Of a stretch of DNA of 64,000 nucleotides, positions 43,500-52,500 are shown piece by piece. Position numbers and translations under genes: made by a program. Origin of the DNA: Qipengyuania gelatinilytica (GTDB lineage Bacteria; Pseudomonadota; Alphaproteobacteria; Sphingomonadales; Sphingomonadaceae); NCBI RefSeq assembly GCF_019711315.1, contig NZ_CP081294.1, positions 2,768,200 to 2,832,199 on the forward strand, read 5' to 3'. The notes beneath the pieces are model-generated. The model searched no databases. It had not been told where the DNA came from and was given only the letters and a program-made list of their open reading frames with translations. Numbering within the stretch: the first letter of the stretch is position 1; each line of letters opens with the position of its first letter.

Positions 43500-44282
43500 A
43501 TGACCCAACCCGATCTTGCCTCCTTGCCGATCACGGCCTTCGAAGACGTCGCCACGCTGTCTGCGCGGCGCAGCGCGCGCTGGCGTCCGGGGCTGGCGGC
43601 AATGCAGGGGAAGGCCCTGCATAGCGAAATCTTCGCCTCATCGCGCGAGGCTGCGGGGGCAGGGGCGGCACTGGCGCTCGCCCTCGACGACTGGCGCTGT
43701 GCCCCCCGTGCCGATGGACAGGAAGCAGAAGACCGGCGCGGTGTGTTGTGGGTGCAGACGCGTGAAGCTGCGCGGCTCGGCGGGCGACCCTACCGTGCCG
43801 GACTGCCACAGGATCTGCAGGGGCGGGTGATCCACGTGCTGGCGGAGAAGGCGGAAGATGCGCTCTTCGCGCTGGAGGAGGGCCTGCGGTGCCGCGAACT
43901 CGCCTTCGTGATCGGAGAGGTTGCGGGCAATCCCAAGGCGCTCGATTTTACGGCCTCGCGGCGGCTGACGCTCACGGCACAGAAACATGGTGTACCGCTG
44001 TTCCTGCTGCGCATCGATGCCACACGCGACCTGTCTTCGGCACGGATGCGCTGGGATGTGACCTGCGCGCCCTCCGCTGCGCCCGAATGGAATGCGCAGG
44101 CGCCGGGCGATCCGGCGTGGAAGGCCGAACTCTTCCGGGCACGCAGCCACGCGCCGGGCGAATGGATCCTTGCCGAGAAGGACGCGCAGCTCACGGCCGG
44201 AAAGACCCGCGAAAATGCCGATCGTGCGGTCGCAAACTGGACAGCGGGGCTGCAGCATCGCCGCATGCCCCGCCGCGCGTGA
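43500..44282 (+). CDS. imuA: ImuA, mutasome RecA-like protein
   Basis: ImuA is part of the DNA-damage mutasome and regulates RecA and the error-prone polymerase. The 260-aa protein matches the ImuA size and position: LSARRSARWRPGLAAMQGKALH near the start, GVLWVQTREAARLGGRPY and LALTLDDWRC-like regions (ALALDDWRC), a weak RecA-like core. Its stop overlaps the imuB start (GTGA). SOS control is indicated by the LexA box at 43468. Identification comes mainly from the synteny with imuB plus the conserved N- and C-terminal blocks. Confidence 0.88.
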   Translation: MTQPDLASLPITAFEDVATLSARRSARWRPGLAAMQGKALHSEIFASSREAAGAGAALALALDDWRCAPRADGQEAEDRRGVLWVQTREAARLGGRPYRAGLPQDLQGRVIHVLAEKAEDALFALEEGLRCRELAFVIGEVAGNPKALDFTASRRLTLTAQKHGVPLFLLRIDATRDLSSARMRWDVTCAPSAAPEWNAQAPGDPAWKAELFRARSHAPGEWILAEKDAQLTAGKTRENADRAVANWTAGLQHRRMPRRA

Positions 44283-45862
44283 ATACCTGGGCGGCGGGCA
44301 AATTCCATCCGCCGTCGCAGGCCCGCCGCATTCTCTCGATCTGGTTGCCGGCCATGGCGATGGACCGCTGGCGGCTGGGCGCGCCCGAACGGCGCCAGCT
44401 GGACGAGACGCCGCTGGTCCTGATCGCCGACACTGCGCATGGCCCGCGGATCGAGGCCGCCAATCGTGCAGGCGCTGCTGCAGGGGCGAGGGCGGGCATG
44501 ATGCTTGCCGACGCGCGAACGCTGTGTCCTGAAATCGCGACTGCCCCGTCCGATCCGGCAGGGGATCTCGCCTTCCTCGAAAAACTCGCCGTCTGGGCAC
44601 AGCGCTGGGGGCCATGGTCCGCGATGGATGCCCCCGACGGCTTGCTGGTGGATGTCACCGCAGTGCCGCATCTCTTCGGCGGGGAGGAGAAGCTGGTCGC
44701 AGACGTCGCAGCCGCTTTCGCAAGGCGCGAGCTGGCAGTGCGCTGCGCCATCGCTCCCACAGCCGGTGCGGCCTGGGCGCTGTCGCATTATGCCGCCTCG
44801 GGCACGATCCTTGGCGCCTGCGACGATGCCGAGGCGCGGCTGGGCGAACTTCCCGTGGCCGCGCTCCGGCTCGACCAGGATGTCGTCACCGTCCTGCGCC
44901 GCCTCGGCCTCAAGAAGCTGGGGGAGCTGACCACGATCGGGCGCGATGCGATCCAGCGGCGCTTCCGCAATCGCAAGTCGCCCGCAGCCAATCCGCTGAT
45001 CCGGCTCGACCAGTTGCTCGGCCTCGTGCCGGAGCCGTTGCTCCCGGTGGTTCCGCAGCAGATGCCGCTGGTCCAGCGCCGCCTGCTCGAACCGATCCGC
45101 CATCGCCAGCTGCTCGACCAGGTGGTGTCCGATCTTGCCGACGACATGGCGCGCGAGCTGGAAGGGCGGGGCGAAGGCGCGCGCAGGCTCGAAATCGGCC
45201 TGTGGCGCGTCGATGGCGAAGTTACCGTGCGGCGTCTCGAACTTGCGGCCGCAACGCGGGAAGCGGCGCATATCGTCCGCCTTTTTGCCAGCAAGCTCGA
45301 CGACATCGACGCTGGCTTCGGCATCGAGATGTTGCGCCTGCGGGCCAGCTGGGCCGAACCTCTGGCGCTGGACCAGGGGGATATCGAGGCGGCGGCAGAG
45401 ACCCACGGGATTGCCTTGTCCGCCCTGGTCGACCGGCTGGCCGTGCGCCTCGGCGCACAGGCCGTCACGCGCCCGGTCCCCTTTGCCAGCCACATCCCCG
45501 AGCGTGCGCAGCGCTGGCAGCCGCCGCTCGAGCCGGAACCGGCGAGCCAGGGGCAGCTGGCCTTTCACAAGCGGCCGCTCAAGCTGCTCGACAAGGCGGA
45601 GCGGATTGCGGTGCTCTATGCCACGCCGGACGGCTATCCGCAGCGCTTCCGCTGGCGCGGCGAGGTGCATGAGGTCAACCGTGTCGAAGGCCCGGAGCGC
45701 ATAGCGCCTGAATGGTGGCGCGAACGCGGTGCCACGCGGCTGCGCGATTACTATAGGATCGAGGACCAGCGCGGCAGGCGCTACTGGATCTACCGATTGG
45801 GCATCGTGGGCGACGGGCGCGGCGGCGCACCCGACTGGTACCTGCAGGGGCTATCTGCGTGA
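44279..45862 (+). CDS. imuB: ImuB, catalytically inactive Y-family polymerase of the mutasome
   Basis: ImuB is a Y-family polymerase relative that lacks catalytic residues and acts as the beta-clamp-binding hub joining ImuA and DnaE2. The start is the GTG overlapping the imuA stop (44279-44282); an ATG inside would remove the RRILSIWLPAMAMDRW block. The palm lacks the DxD metal site of DinB. Blocks VRCAIAPTAGAAWALSHYA, VVTVLRRLGLKKLGELT, the little-finger-like region, and the C-terminal GPERIAPEWWR then RDYYRIEDQRGRRYWIYR are as in ImuB; the last is the family-defining tail. 527 aa. Confidence 0.93.
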   Translation: MNTWAAGKFHPPSQARRILSIWLPAMAMDRWRLGAPERRQLDETPLVLIADTAHGPRIEAANRAGAAAGARAGMMLADARTLCPEIATAPSDPAGDLAFLEKLAVWAQRWGPWSAMDAPDGLLVDVTAVPHLFGGEEKLVADVAAAFARRELAVRCAIAPTAGAAWALSHYAASGTILGACDDAEARLGELPVAALRLDQDVVTVLRRLGLKKLGELTTIGRDAIQRRFRNRKSPAANPLIRLDQLLGLVPEPLLPVVPQQMPLVQRRLLEPIRHRQLLDQVVSDLADDMARELEGRGEGARRLEIGLWRVDGEVTVRRLELAAATREAAHIVRLFASKLDDIDAGFGIEMLRLRASWAEPLALDQGDIEAAAETHGIALSALVDRLAVRLGAQAVTRPVPFASHIPERAQRWQPPLEPEPASQGQLAFHKRPLKLLDKAERIAVLYATPDGYPQRFRWRGEVHEVNRVEGPERIAPEWWRERGATRLRDYYRIEDQRGRRYWIYRLGIVGDGRGGAPDWYLQGLSA

Positions 45863-45865
45863 GGC

Positions 45866-46219
45866 TCAGCCTTCGGGGGCTGTTTCGGGGTCGAGTTCGC
45901 GCATTTCCTCTTCGGTGAGCGGCTCTTCTTCCACGCCCTCGATCTCGGAAAGCTCGGGCGCCACAGCGCTCTTGCCGCAGACGCGGTACGCGGCCTCGCC
46001 GCGACGATCGCGGATGTTCTCTACCGTCGTGGCGGCAACGCGCGACTGCTCGAGCGCACCGGGAGAATTGTTGAACGGCGGGACGAGCGCGGTCGCTGGC
46101 ACGCAGCGCTCGGTTTTCGCGCCACGATCGTCTTCGTCGACCGGACGATCCTGTGCGGACGCAAGGCTGATCGGCAGGGCGACGCTCATGGCGCCGAGGG
46201 CAAGCTTGAGTTTCATCAT
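45866..46219 (-). CDS. Small secreted protein, unknown function
   Basis: A 117-aa protein with a signal peptide (MMKLKLALGAMSVALPISLASA, cleavage near residue 22) and an acidic tail (EEEPLTEEEMRELDPETAP). Two Cys (ERCVPAT, YRVCGKS) may form a disulfide. It is on the minus strand, between imuB and a radical SAM gene, ends 4 nt after the imuB stop, and interrupts the usual imuA-imuB-dnaE2 run together with the PilZ gene. No family recognised. Confidence 0.7.
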   Translation of the reverse strand: MMKLKLALGAMSVALPISLASAQDRPVDEDDRGAKTERCVPATALVPPFNNSPGALEQSRVAATTVENIRDRRGEAAYRVCGKSAVAPELSEIEGVEEEPLTEEEMRELDPETAPEG

Positions 46220-46271
46220 ACGACCTCCGCCAGCCCGAATGGATCAGGCGAAGTGACGCAGGGGTGAACGG

Positions 46272-46670
46272 TCAGTCCTGCGAGGAAACCAGCGACGCGC
46301 GTCGACCGCGCTTGGCGACAGGGATATTGCCGAAGTTGGCGACCGGTCCGGCCTGGACTTCGACCACTTCGCAGGTCTCGGCTACGATCTTGTGCGGGAT
46401 CGGTCGTTCAAAGACGAGACCGCAGCTCTTCTCGTTGGCCCACACGACCTTCCCGAAATACTCATGGCCGCGCCATGCCAGCAGGCCGGAGACGCCTTCC
46501 TGCGGCGGATTGTCGGTCTCGAAGCGCGCACCGGCTTCCGAAAGGTCTGACAGGCGGCCGTCGCGATCGCCGCCCAGCATCTTGAGCTTGGCTTCGCAAT
46601 CGACCGAATAGCGCTGGACGGTCCGGCGCTCTTCCGCGTTCATGGTGGGAAGTTTCTGGAATAAAGCCAC
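46272..46670 (-). CDS. PilZ domain protein (c-di-GMP receptor candidate)
   Basis: A 132-aa protein with a single PilZ domain (about residues 15-110): EERRTVQRYSVDCEAKLKML with the Arg residues of the RxxxR c-di-GMP site, LSDLSEAGARFETDN and LLAWRGHEYFGKVVWA. GTG 46670 has GAGGGG at good spacing and is preferred; GTG 46676 and ATG 46643 are alternatives. It is antisense to the dnaE2-side genes and separates imuB from the radical SAM gene. Confidence 0.8.
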   Translation of the reverse strand: MALFQKLPTMNAEERRTVQRYSVDCEAKLKMLGGDRDGRLSDLSEAGARFETDNPPQEGVSGLLAWRGHEYFGKVVWANEKSCGLVFERPIPHKIVAETCEVVEVQAGPVANFGNIPVAKRGRRASLVSSQD

Positions 46671-46828
46671 GTGCACCCCTCAGTTGATCAGACAGGTGTG
46701 GGCGAGCAGTGGTTAATGCCGACCTTTGCTTCAGCCTTTATGCCATTTTAACCATGAAGGCGGGCCCGGTCCGTCGCCGCATCACCCTGCAGATGAGGAT
46801 GGGTTCCGCCTGCATATACCTTTTGATA

Positions 46829-46861
46829 TTGGCGAATCCTACCTGAGAACGTATAGTGAAC
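46829..46861 (+). promoter_or_regulatory. Second LexA (SOS) box over a likely leaderless promoter
   Basis: GAAC-GTATAGT-GAAC at 46847-46861 is an exact LexA box. It overlaps TTGGCG (46829-46834), a 17-nt spacer and TATAGT (46852-46857). The predicted start of transcription (about 46864) coincides with the ATG of the radical SAM gene at 46864, and no Shine-Dalgarno sequence precedes that ATG, so the mRNA may be leaderless. Predicted from sequence. Confidence 0.8.
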
Positions 46862-46863
46862 AA

Positions 46864-48108
46864 ATGGCCGCGCAAACTGTCCTCCAGAAGCTCGAAATTC
46901 TCGCCGATGCGGCGAAATACGATGCCTCCTGCGCCTCGTCCGGCACGGCGAAGAAGAACAGCCTTGGCGGGAAGGGCATTGGCTCGACCGAGGGGATGGG
47001 CATCTGTCACGCTTATGCGCCCGATGGCCGCTGCATCTCGCTGCTGAAGATCCTGCTGACCAACCACTGCGTGTTCGACTGTCATTACTGCGTCAATCGC
47101 AAGAGCTCGAACGTGGCGCGGGCGCGCTTCACCCCGCAGGAAGTGGTCGATCTCACGCTCGCTTTCTACCGGCGCAATTATATCGAGGGGCTGTTCCTGT
47201 CTTCGGGCATCGTGAAGAACTCGAACCACACGATGGAGCAGATCGTCGAGGTCGCGCGGATATTGCGCGAAGAGCATGATTTTCGCGGCTATATCCACCT
47301 CAAGACCATCCCCGAGGCGGATGCGGAAATCGTGCACCAGGCGGGTCTCTATGCCGACCGCGTCTCGATCAATGTCGAGCTGCCGACCGACAGCGGCCTG
47401 ACCCGCCTCGCGCCCGACAAGGATGCGCGCCAGATCGAAGGCGCGATGGGCAAGGTAAAGGCCGACCTCGTGGAGGCGAAAGATGCGCGCAAGCGGTTCA
47501 AGCACGCCCCGCGTTTCGCGCCGGCGGGCCAGTCGACGCAGATGATCGTCGGCGCCGATGCCGCGACCGATGCCGATATCGTTGGCAAGGCGAGCCGGCT
47601 CTACGACAATTTCCGTCTGCGCCGCGTCTATTACAGCGCCTTCTCGCCCATTCCCGATGCCAGCGCGGTGCTGCCGCTGAAGCGCCCGCCGCTGATCCGC
47701 GAACACCGGCTCTACCAGTCCGACTGGCTGATGCGCTTCTATGGCTACAAGCCGGCCGACGTGATGCAGGCGACCGAGGCGGACGGGAATTTGCCGCTCG
47801 ATATCGACCCCAAGCTGGCCTGGGCGCTCAAGTTTCGCGAAGCTTTTCCGGTTGATGTGAACCGCGCGTCGAAAGAGCAATTGCTGCGTGTCCCCGGTCT
47901 GGGCGTGAAGGCGGTGGGCAAGATCCTAGCGAGCCGCCGCCACCGCGCGCTGCGGCTCGACGATGTAGCATTGCTCACCCAGTCGATCACCAAGGTGCGG
48001 CCCTTCATTGTGACCGTCGACTGGCGCCCCATCACGCTGACCGACCGCGCCGATTTGCGCAGCCTGCTCGCGCCCAAGTCCGAGCAGCTGGAGCTGTTCG
48101 CCGCATGA
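46864..48108 (+). CDS. Putative DNA repair/modification radical SAM protein (TIGR03916 type)
   Basis: A 414-aa radical SAM enzyme. The Cys69-x3-Cys73-x2-Cys76 cluster motif (CVFDCHYC) binds the 4Fe-4S cluster; extra conserved Cys lie upstream (SCASSG, ICHAY). Near the C-terminus (about 330-360) is a helix-hairpin-helix element, VDVNRASKEQLLRVPGLGVK, which binds DNA backbone non-specifically. The frame is open upstream to 46726, but that would place the LexA box inside the coding region; ATG 46864 gives the family start ...TVLQKLEILADAAKYDASCA. It overlaps the UdgX gene by 4 nt (ATGA). Chemistry and substrate are unknown. Confidence 0.88.
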   Translation: MAAQTVLQKLEILADAAKYDASCASSGTAKKNSLGGKGIGSTEGMGICHAYAPDGRCISLLKILLTNHCVFDCHYCVNRKSSNVARARFTPQEVVDLTLAFYRRNYIEGLFLSSGIVKNSNHTMEQIVEVARILREEHDFRGYIHLKTIPEADAEIVHQAGLYADRVSINVELPTDSGLTRLAPDKDARQIEGAMGKVKADLVEAKDARKRFKHAPRFAPAGQSTQMIVGADAATDADIVGKASRLYDNFRLRRVYYSAFSPIPDASAVLPLKRPPLIREHRLYQSDWLMRFYGYKPADVMQATEADGNLPLDIDPKLAWALKFREAFPVDVNRASKEQLLRVPGLGVKAVGKILASRRHRALRLDDVALLTQSITKVRPFIVTVDWRPITLTDRADLRSLLAPKSEQLELFAA

Positions 48109-49541
48109 CCGCGCTCCAGCACGTCAAGCTCGGCACCTATTACGTGGTGCATCTGCCGGAAGCCGACGATTTCGATTTCTGGCGCGAACGCGCGCGCGCT
48201 CTCGTCCAGAGCGACGTGCCGCCCGACCGTATAGCATGGGTGGAGCCGGGCGGTAGCGGGGACCTCTTCGCGCATGGCGAGCGGCGCATGCCCGTGCCAC
48301 CGATGGACGCAAGGCCGGTGCGCGCCAACCGCCGCTTCGTGAGCCTTGCGAAGAACGCCATCCTCCATTCCGATCCGGAACGGTTCGCGCTGCTCTACCG
48401 CCTGCTCTGGCGATTGCAGTCGAATCCGCGGATGATGGAGGACAAGGCCGACCTCGACGTGCGGCGGGTGGAGGAACTCGACAAGAATGTCCGGCGCGAC
48501 AGCCACAAGATGCACGCCTTCGTCCGCTTCCGGCTGGTCGAGAGCGAGGATGAAGAAGTGGGCGAGCATTACGTCGCCTGGTTCGAGCCTGAGCATCACA
48601 TCCTACGCGCCAATGCGGGCTTCTTCATGCGGCGCTTTTCGAACATGCGCTGGTCGATCCTGACGCCGCGCGGCTCGCTGCACTGGGATACCGAGACCAT
48701 GTCCGAAGGCCCGCCCGCCGAGCGTCACGATGCGCCCGGCGGCGATCCGATGGAGGACCTCTGGCGCACCTATTACGCCTCCATCTTCAACCCTGCGCGG
48801 CTGAAGATCGGCGCGATGCTGAAGGAAATGCCGAAGAAATACTGGAAGAACATGCCCGAGGCTTCGCTCATTCCGGACCTCATCGCGGGCGCGCAGGGGC
48901 GCGAGGCGAAGATGGTCGAGAAGGGCGCGCTGGAGTTCGAGGAGCGGCCCGATACGCTCGCCGCCATCGACAAGGCGATCCACGCCTGCCGCAAGTGTCC
49001 TATCGGCCAGCTCGACAACCACGCCGTCATGGGCGAGGGTCCTCAGGATGCGGCATTGATGATCGTCGGCGAACAGCCCGGCGACCAGGAGGACCAGACC
49101 GGACGTCCCTTCGTGGGGCCTGCCGGGCAGCTCCTCGACACGCATCTGGAAAAGGTCGGCATCGATCGCCGCGCCGCCTACGTCACCAATGCGGTGAAGC
49201 ATTTCAAATATGTCCAGCGCGGCAAGCGCCGTCTCCACCAGAACCCGGGCGCGAAGGAAATCGACACCTGCCGCTGGTGGATCGAGAGCGAGCGCGCGAT
49301 CGTGAAGCCCAAGCTGGTGCTCGCCATGGGCGCCAGCGCGGCGCGCGGAATGCTCGGCAAGACAGTGAGCATTTCCAAGGTTCGCGGCGCGCCCATTCCG
49401 CTCGAGGACGGCAGCGAGCTCTGGGTCACCGCGCACCCCTCCTACCTCCTGCGCCTCGATGGCCCTGCGCGCGAGGAACAGGCGCGGCTCTTCGATGCCG
49501 ACCTTGCCGCCGTTCGCGCGCGGCTGGAGGATCAGGCGTGA
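48105..49541 (+). CDS. DUF4130 - UdgX-like uracil-DNA glycosylase fusion
   Basis: A 478-aa fusion: DUF4130 (about residues 85-250, ending EMPKKYWKNMPEA) followed by a uracil-DNA glycosylase domain (about 285-478). GEQPGDQED (322-330) is the uracil-binding motif and the UdgX-specific insert reads KRRLHQNPG (374-382), with His378 at the position of the covalent His in UdgX. The usual sequence is KRRIH; here Ile is Leu. UdgX proteins bind uracil-DNA irreversibly. Start overlaps the radical SAM stop; dnaE2 follows after 1 nt. Confidence 0.88.
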   Translation: MTALQHVKLGTYYVVHLPEADDFDFWRERARALVQSDVPPDRIAWVEPGGSGDLFAHGERRMPVPPMDARPVRANRRFVSLAKNAILHSDPERFALLYRLLWRLQSNPRMMEDKADLDVRRVEELDKNVRRDSHKMHAFVRFRLVESEDEEVGEHYVAWFEPEHHILRANAGFFMRRFSNMRWSILTPRGSLHWDTETMSEGPPAERHDAPGGDPMEDLWRTYYASIFNPARLKIGAMLKEMPKKYWKNMPEASLIPDLIAGAQGREAKMVEKGALEFEERPDTLAAIDKAIHACRKCPIGQLDNHAVMGEGPQDAALMIVGEQPGDQEDQTGRPFVGPAGQLLDTHLEKVGIDRRAAYVTNAVKHFKYVQRGKRRLHQNPGAKEIDTCRWWIESERAIVKPKLVLAMGASAARGMLGKTVSISKVRGAPIPLEDGSELWVTAHPSYLLRLDGPAREEQARLFDADLAAVRARLEDQA

Positions 49542-49542
49542 C

Positions 49543-52500
49543 ATGCCCGAGAACGACCAGCAGATACCCAAGCGCACGATCGAGATCGATCCTGCCGGCA
49601 TAGACGCGCCGCCGCGCAGCGCCTTCGTCGAACTCGGCCTCGTTTCCTGTTTCAGCTTCCTTCGCGGCGCGTCGGATGCGGTGGACTTGGTTCTGCAAGC
49701 CCGCGCGCTGGGTTATGACGCAATCGGGATCGCCGATGCCAACACCATGGCGGGCGTGGTGCGCGTGCATACCGAGGCGAAGACGCTCAAGCTGAGGCCC
49801 TGCATCGGCTGCCGGATCGAAACGGTCGAGGGTCTGGCCTTCCTCGCCTATCCGAAAAGCCGCAAGGCCTATGGCCGCTTGTGCCGCCTGATTTCGGCGG
49901 GGCGGATGCGCACGCTGTCGGGCGAGTGGCAGGAGAAGGGGGCGTGCGACATCAGCCTTGCGATGCTGGCGAAGCATAGCGCAGGCGTGCAGCTGATCCT
50001 GATCCCGCCACGCAACCTCGAGTGCGAATTCACTGTCCCGGCATGGGCAAGCAATGTGGTCGGCATGGGCGGCGAGAAGGTGCAGGACCATGTCGCCGCA
50101 CCTTTTGCGGATGTTATCCCGCACCTCGCAGCGGGCCTCCCCACGCTCCGCCATATCGCAGCGGCCTTCCTCTATACCGATAGTGACGTCGCGCGGATCG
50201 AGCGGCTCGATGCGCTCGCCCGCGCGAACGGCCTCTCCATCCTCGCCACCAACGACGTGCATTACGCGACGCCCGACAGGCGTCCGCTGCAGGACGTGAT
50301 GACCGCTATCCATCACAAGACCACGGTGGCGCGGGCAGGGCACCTGCTCCATGGGAATGCCGAGCGGTACCTGAAGCCGCCCGAAACCATGTGCCGCCTG
50401 TTCGAACGCTGGCCGCATGCCATTTCCGCCGCGCGCGAGGTGGCCGATGCCTGCGATTTCAGCCTCGACGAGCTGCAATACGAATATCCCGAAGAACTCT
50501 ATCCGGGCGGGGCCGAGCCGCAGGACTATCTCAAAAGCGAGACATGGAAGGGGGCGGAGTGGCGCTATCCCGAAGGCGTGCCCGACAGCGTCACCGAAAC
50601 GCTGCACAAGGAACTGGCGCTGATCGGCAAGATGGACCTTGCGCGCTATTTCCTGACCATCAAGGACATCGTCGATTTCGCGCGGACCAAGGTCGACCCG
50701 CCGATCCTGTGCCAGGGGCGCGGCAGCGCGGCCAATTCGGCGGTCTGTTATTGCCTCGGCATCACCAATGTCGACCCGGCGCAGCACCAGCTGTTGTTCG
50801 ACCGCTTCATCTCCGAAGACCGTAAGGAGCCGCCCGATATCGACGTCGATTTCGAGCACGAGCGGCGCGAGGAGGTCATCCAGTATCTCTACCGCAAATA
50901 CGGCCGCCACCGCGCCGGGCTATGCGCCACGGTGATTCACTATCGCCCGCGCATGGCGATCCGCGAGGTGGGCAAGGCCATGGGCCTGACCGAAGACGTC
51001 ACTGCCGCGCTCGCCAAGACGGTGTGGGGCGGGTGGGGCCGCGAAATCAGCGAGAAACACGCTCAGGAGACGGGCATGGATGTGACCGACCCTCACCTCA
51101 AGCGCGTTCTGAAACTGACCGAACAAATGATTGGAATGCCGCGCCATTTGTCGCAGCACGTCGGCGGGTTCATCCTCACCGAAGGCGCGCTGACCGAGAC
51201 GGTGCCGGTCGGCAATGGCGCCATGCCCGAGCGCAGTTTCATCGAGTGGGACAAGGACGATATCGAGGCGCTCGGCATCCTCAAGGTCGATGTGCTGGCG
51301 CTGGGTATGCTGACCTGCATCAAGAAGTGCCTCGACCTCTTGGGCGACCACCACGGCCGCCAGCTCACTCTCGCCAATGTCCCGCGCGAAGACCCGGAAA
51401 CCTATGCCATGCTGCGCAAAGGGGACTCGCTTGGCGTGTTCCAGGTCGAAAGCCGGGCGCAGATGAACATGCTGCCCCGCCTGCGCCCCCGCCAATTTTA
51501 CGATCTCGTCATCCAGGTCGCCATCGTCCGCCCCGGCCCGATCCAGGGCGACATGGTGCATCCCTATCTCAAGCGTCGCCGCGGGGCCGAAGAGGTGAGG
51601 ATACCGGCACCAAGCCCGCAGCATGGTCCGCCCGACGAACTCTCCAGCATCCTCGAACGCACGCTGGGCGTTCCGATTTTCCAGGAACAGGCGATGAAGA
51701 TCGCGCTCGATGCGGCCAAATTCTCGTCCAAGGAGGCGAACCGGCTGCGCAAGGCCATGGCGACTTTCCGCAGCCGCGGGATGGTGGACGAGCTGCAGGA
51801 CATGATGGTCGAACGCATGGTCACGCGCGGCTATGACCGCGAGTTCGCGCAGCGCTGCTTCAACCAGATCCGCGGTTTCGGCGAATACGGCTTTCCCGAA
51901 AGCCACGCCGCCAGCTTCGCGCATCTCGTCTATGTGTCGAGCTGGCTCAAGTGCCACTTTCCCGCGGCCTTCGCCTGCGCGCTGCTCAATTCGCAGCCCA
52001 TGGGCTTTTACGCGCCTGCCCAGATCGTGCGCGATGCGGCGGAGCACGGGGTGCGCGTTCTGCCGGCGGATGTGAATTTATCCCAATGGGACTGCACGCT
52101 GGAAGAAACGGGCGAGGGCGGAGCGGTCGAAGGCGACAGCGGCCGCCTCGACAAGCATATCGCTTTGCGGCTCGGCCTGCGGATGATCGACGGGCTGTCC
52201 GAAGCGGTTGCGGCGCAGCTTGTCGCCGAGCGGGAGGAACATGGCGCATATGAGGATGTGCGCGCGCTGCGCGACCGTGCGCGCACCGGCCCCGCGCATG
52301 TCGAACGGCTCGCCAGCGCCGATGCCTTCGGCTCGATGCAACTCACGCGACGGCAGGCCTTGTGGGATACGCGCAGCCTTGTCGGCGGGCCTGACCTGCC
52401 GCTTTTCGCGGCCGCTGCTGCGCGGGACGAGGGGGCGGAAAAGCAGGCCACGCAGCTTCCGCAGATGCCGCTCAGCGAGGAGGTGGTGGCCGATTACCAG

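Noticed and set aside
43790-45670. Long minus-strand open frame antisense to imuA and imuB
   Set aside because: imuA and imuB are supported by motifs, the 4-nt overlap and the LexA box; the reverse frame has no domain features.
49426-50910. Long minus-strand open frame antisense to dnaE2
   Set aside because: DnaE2 motifs are clear on the plus strand; the reverse frame is a shadow.
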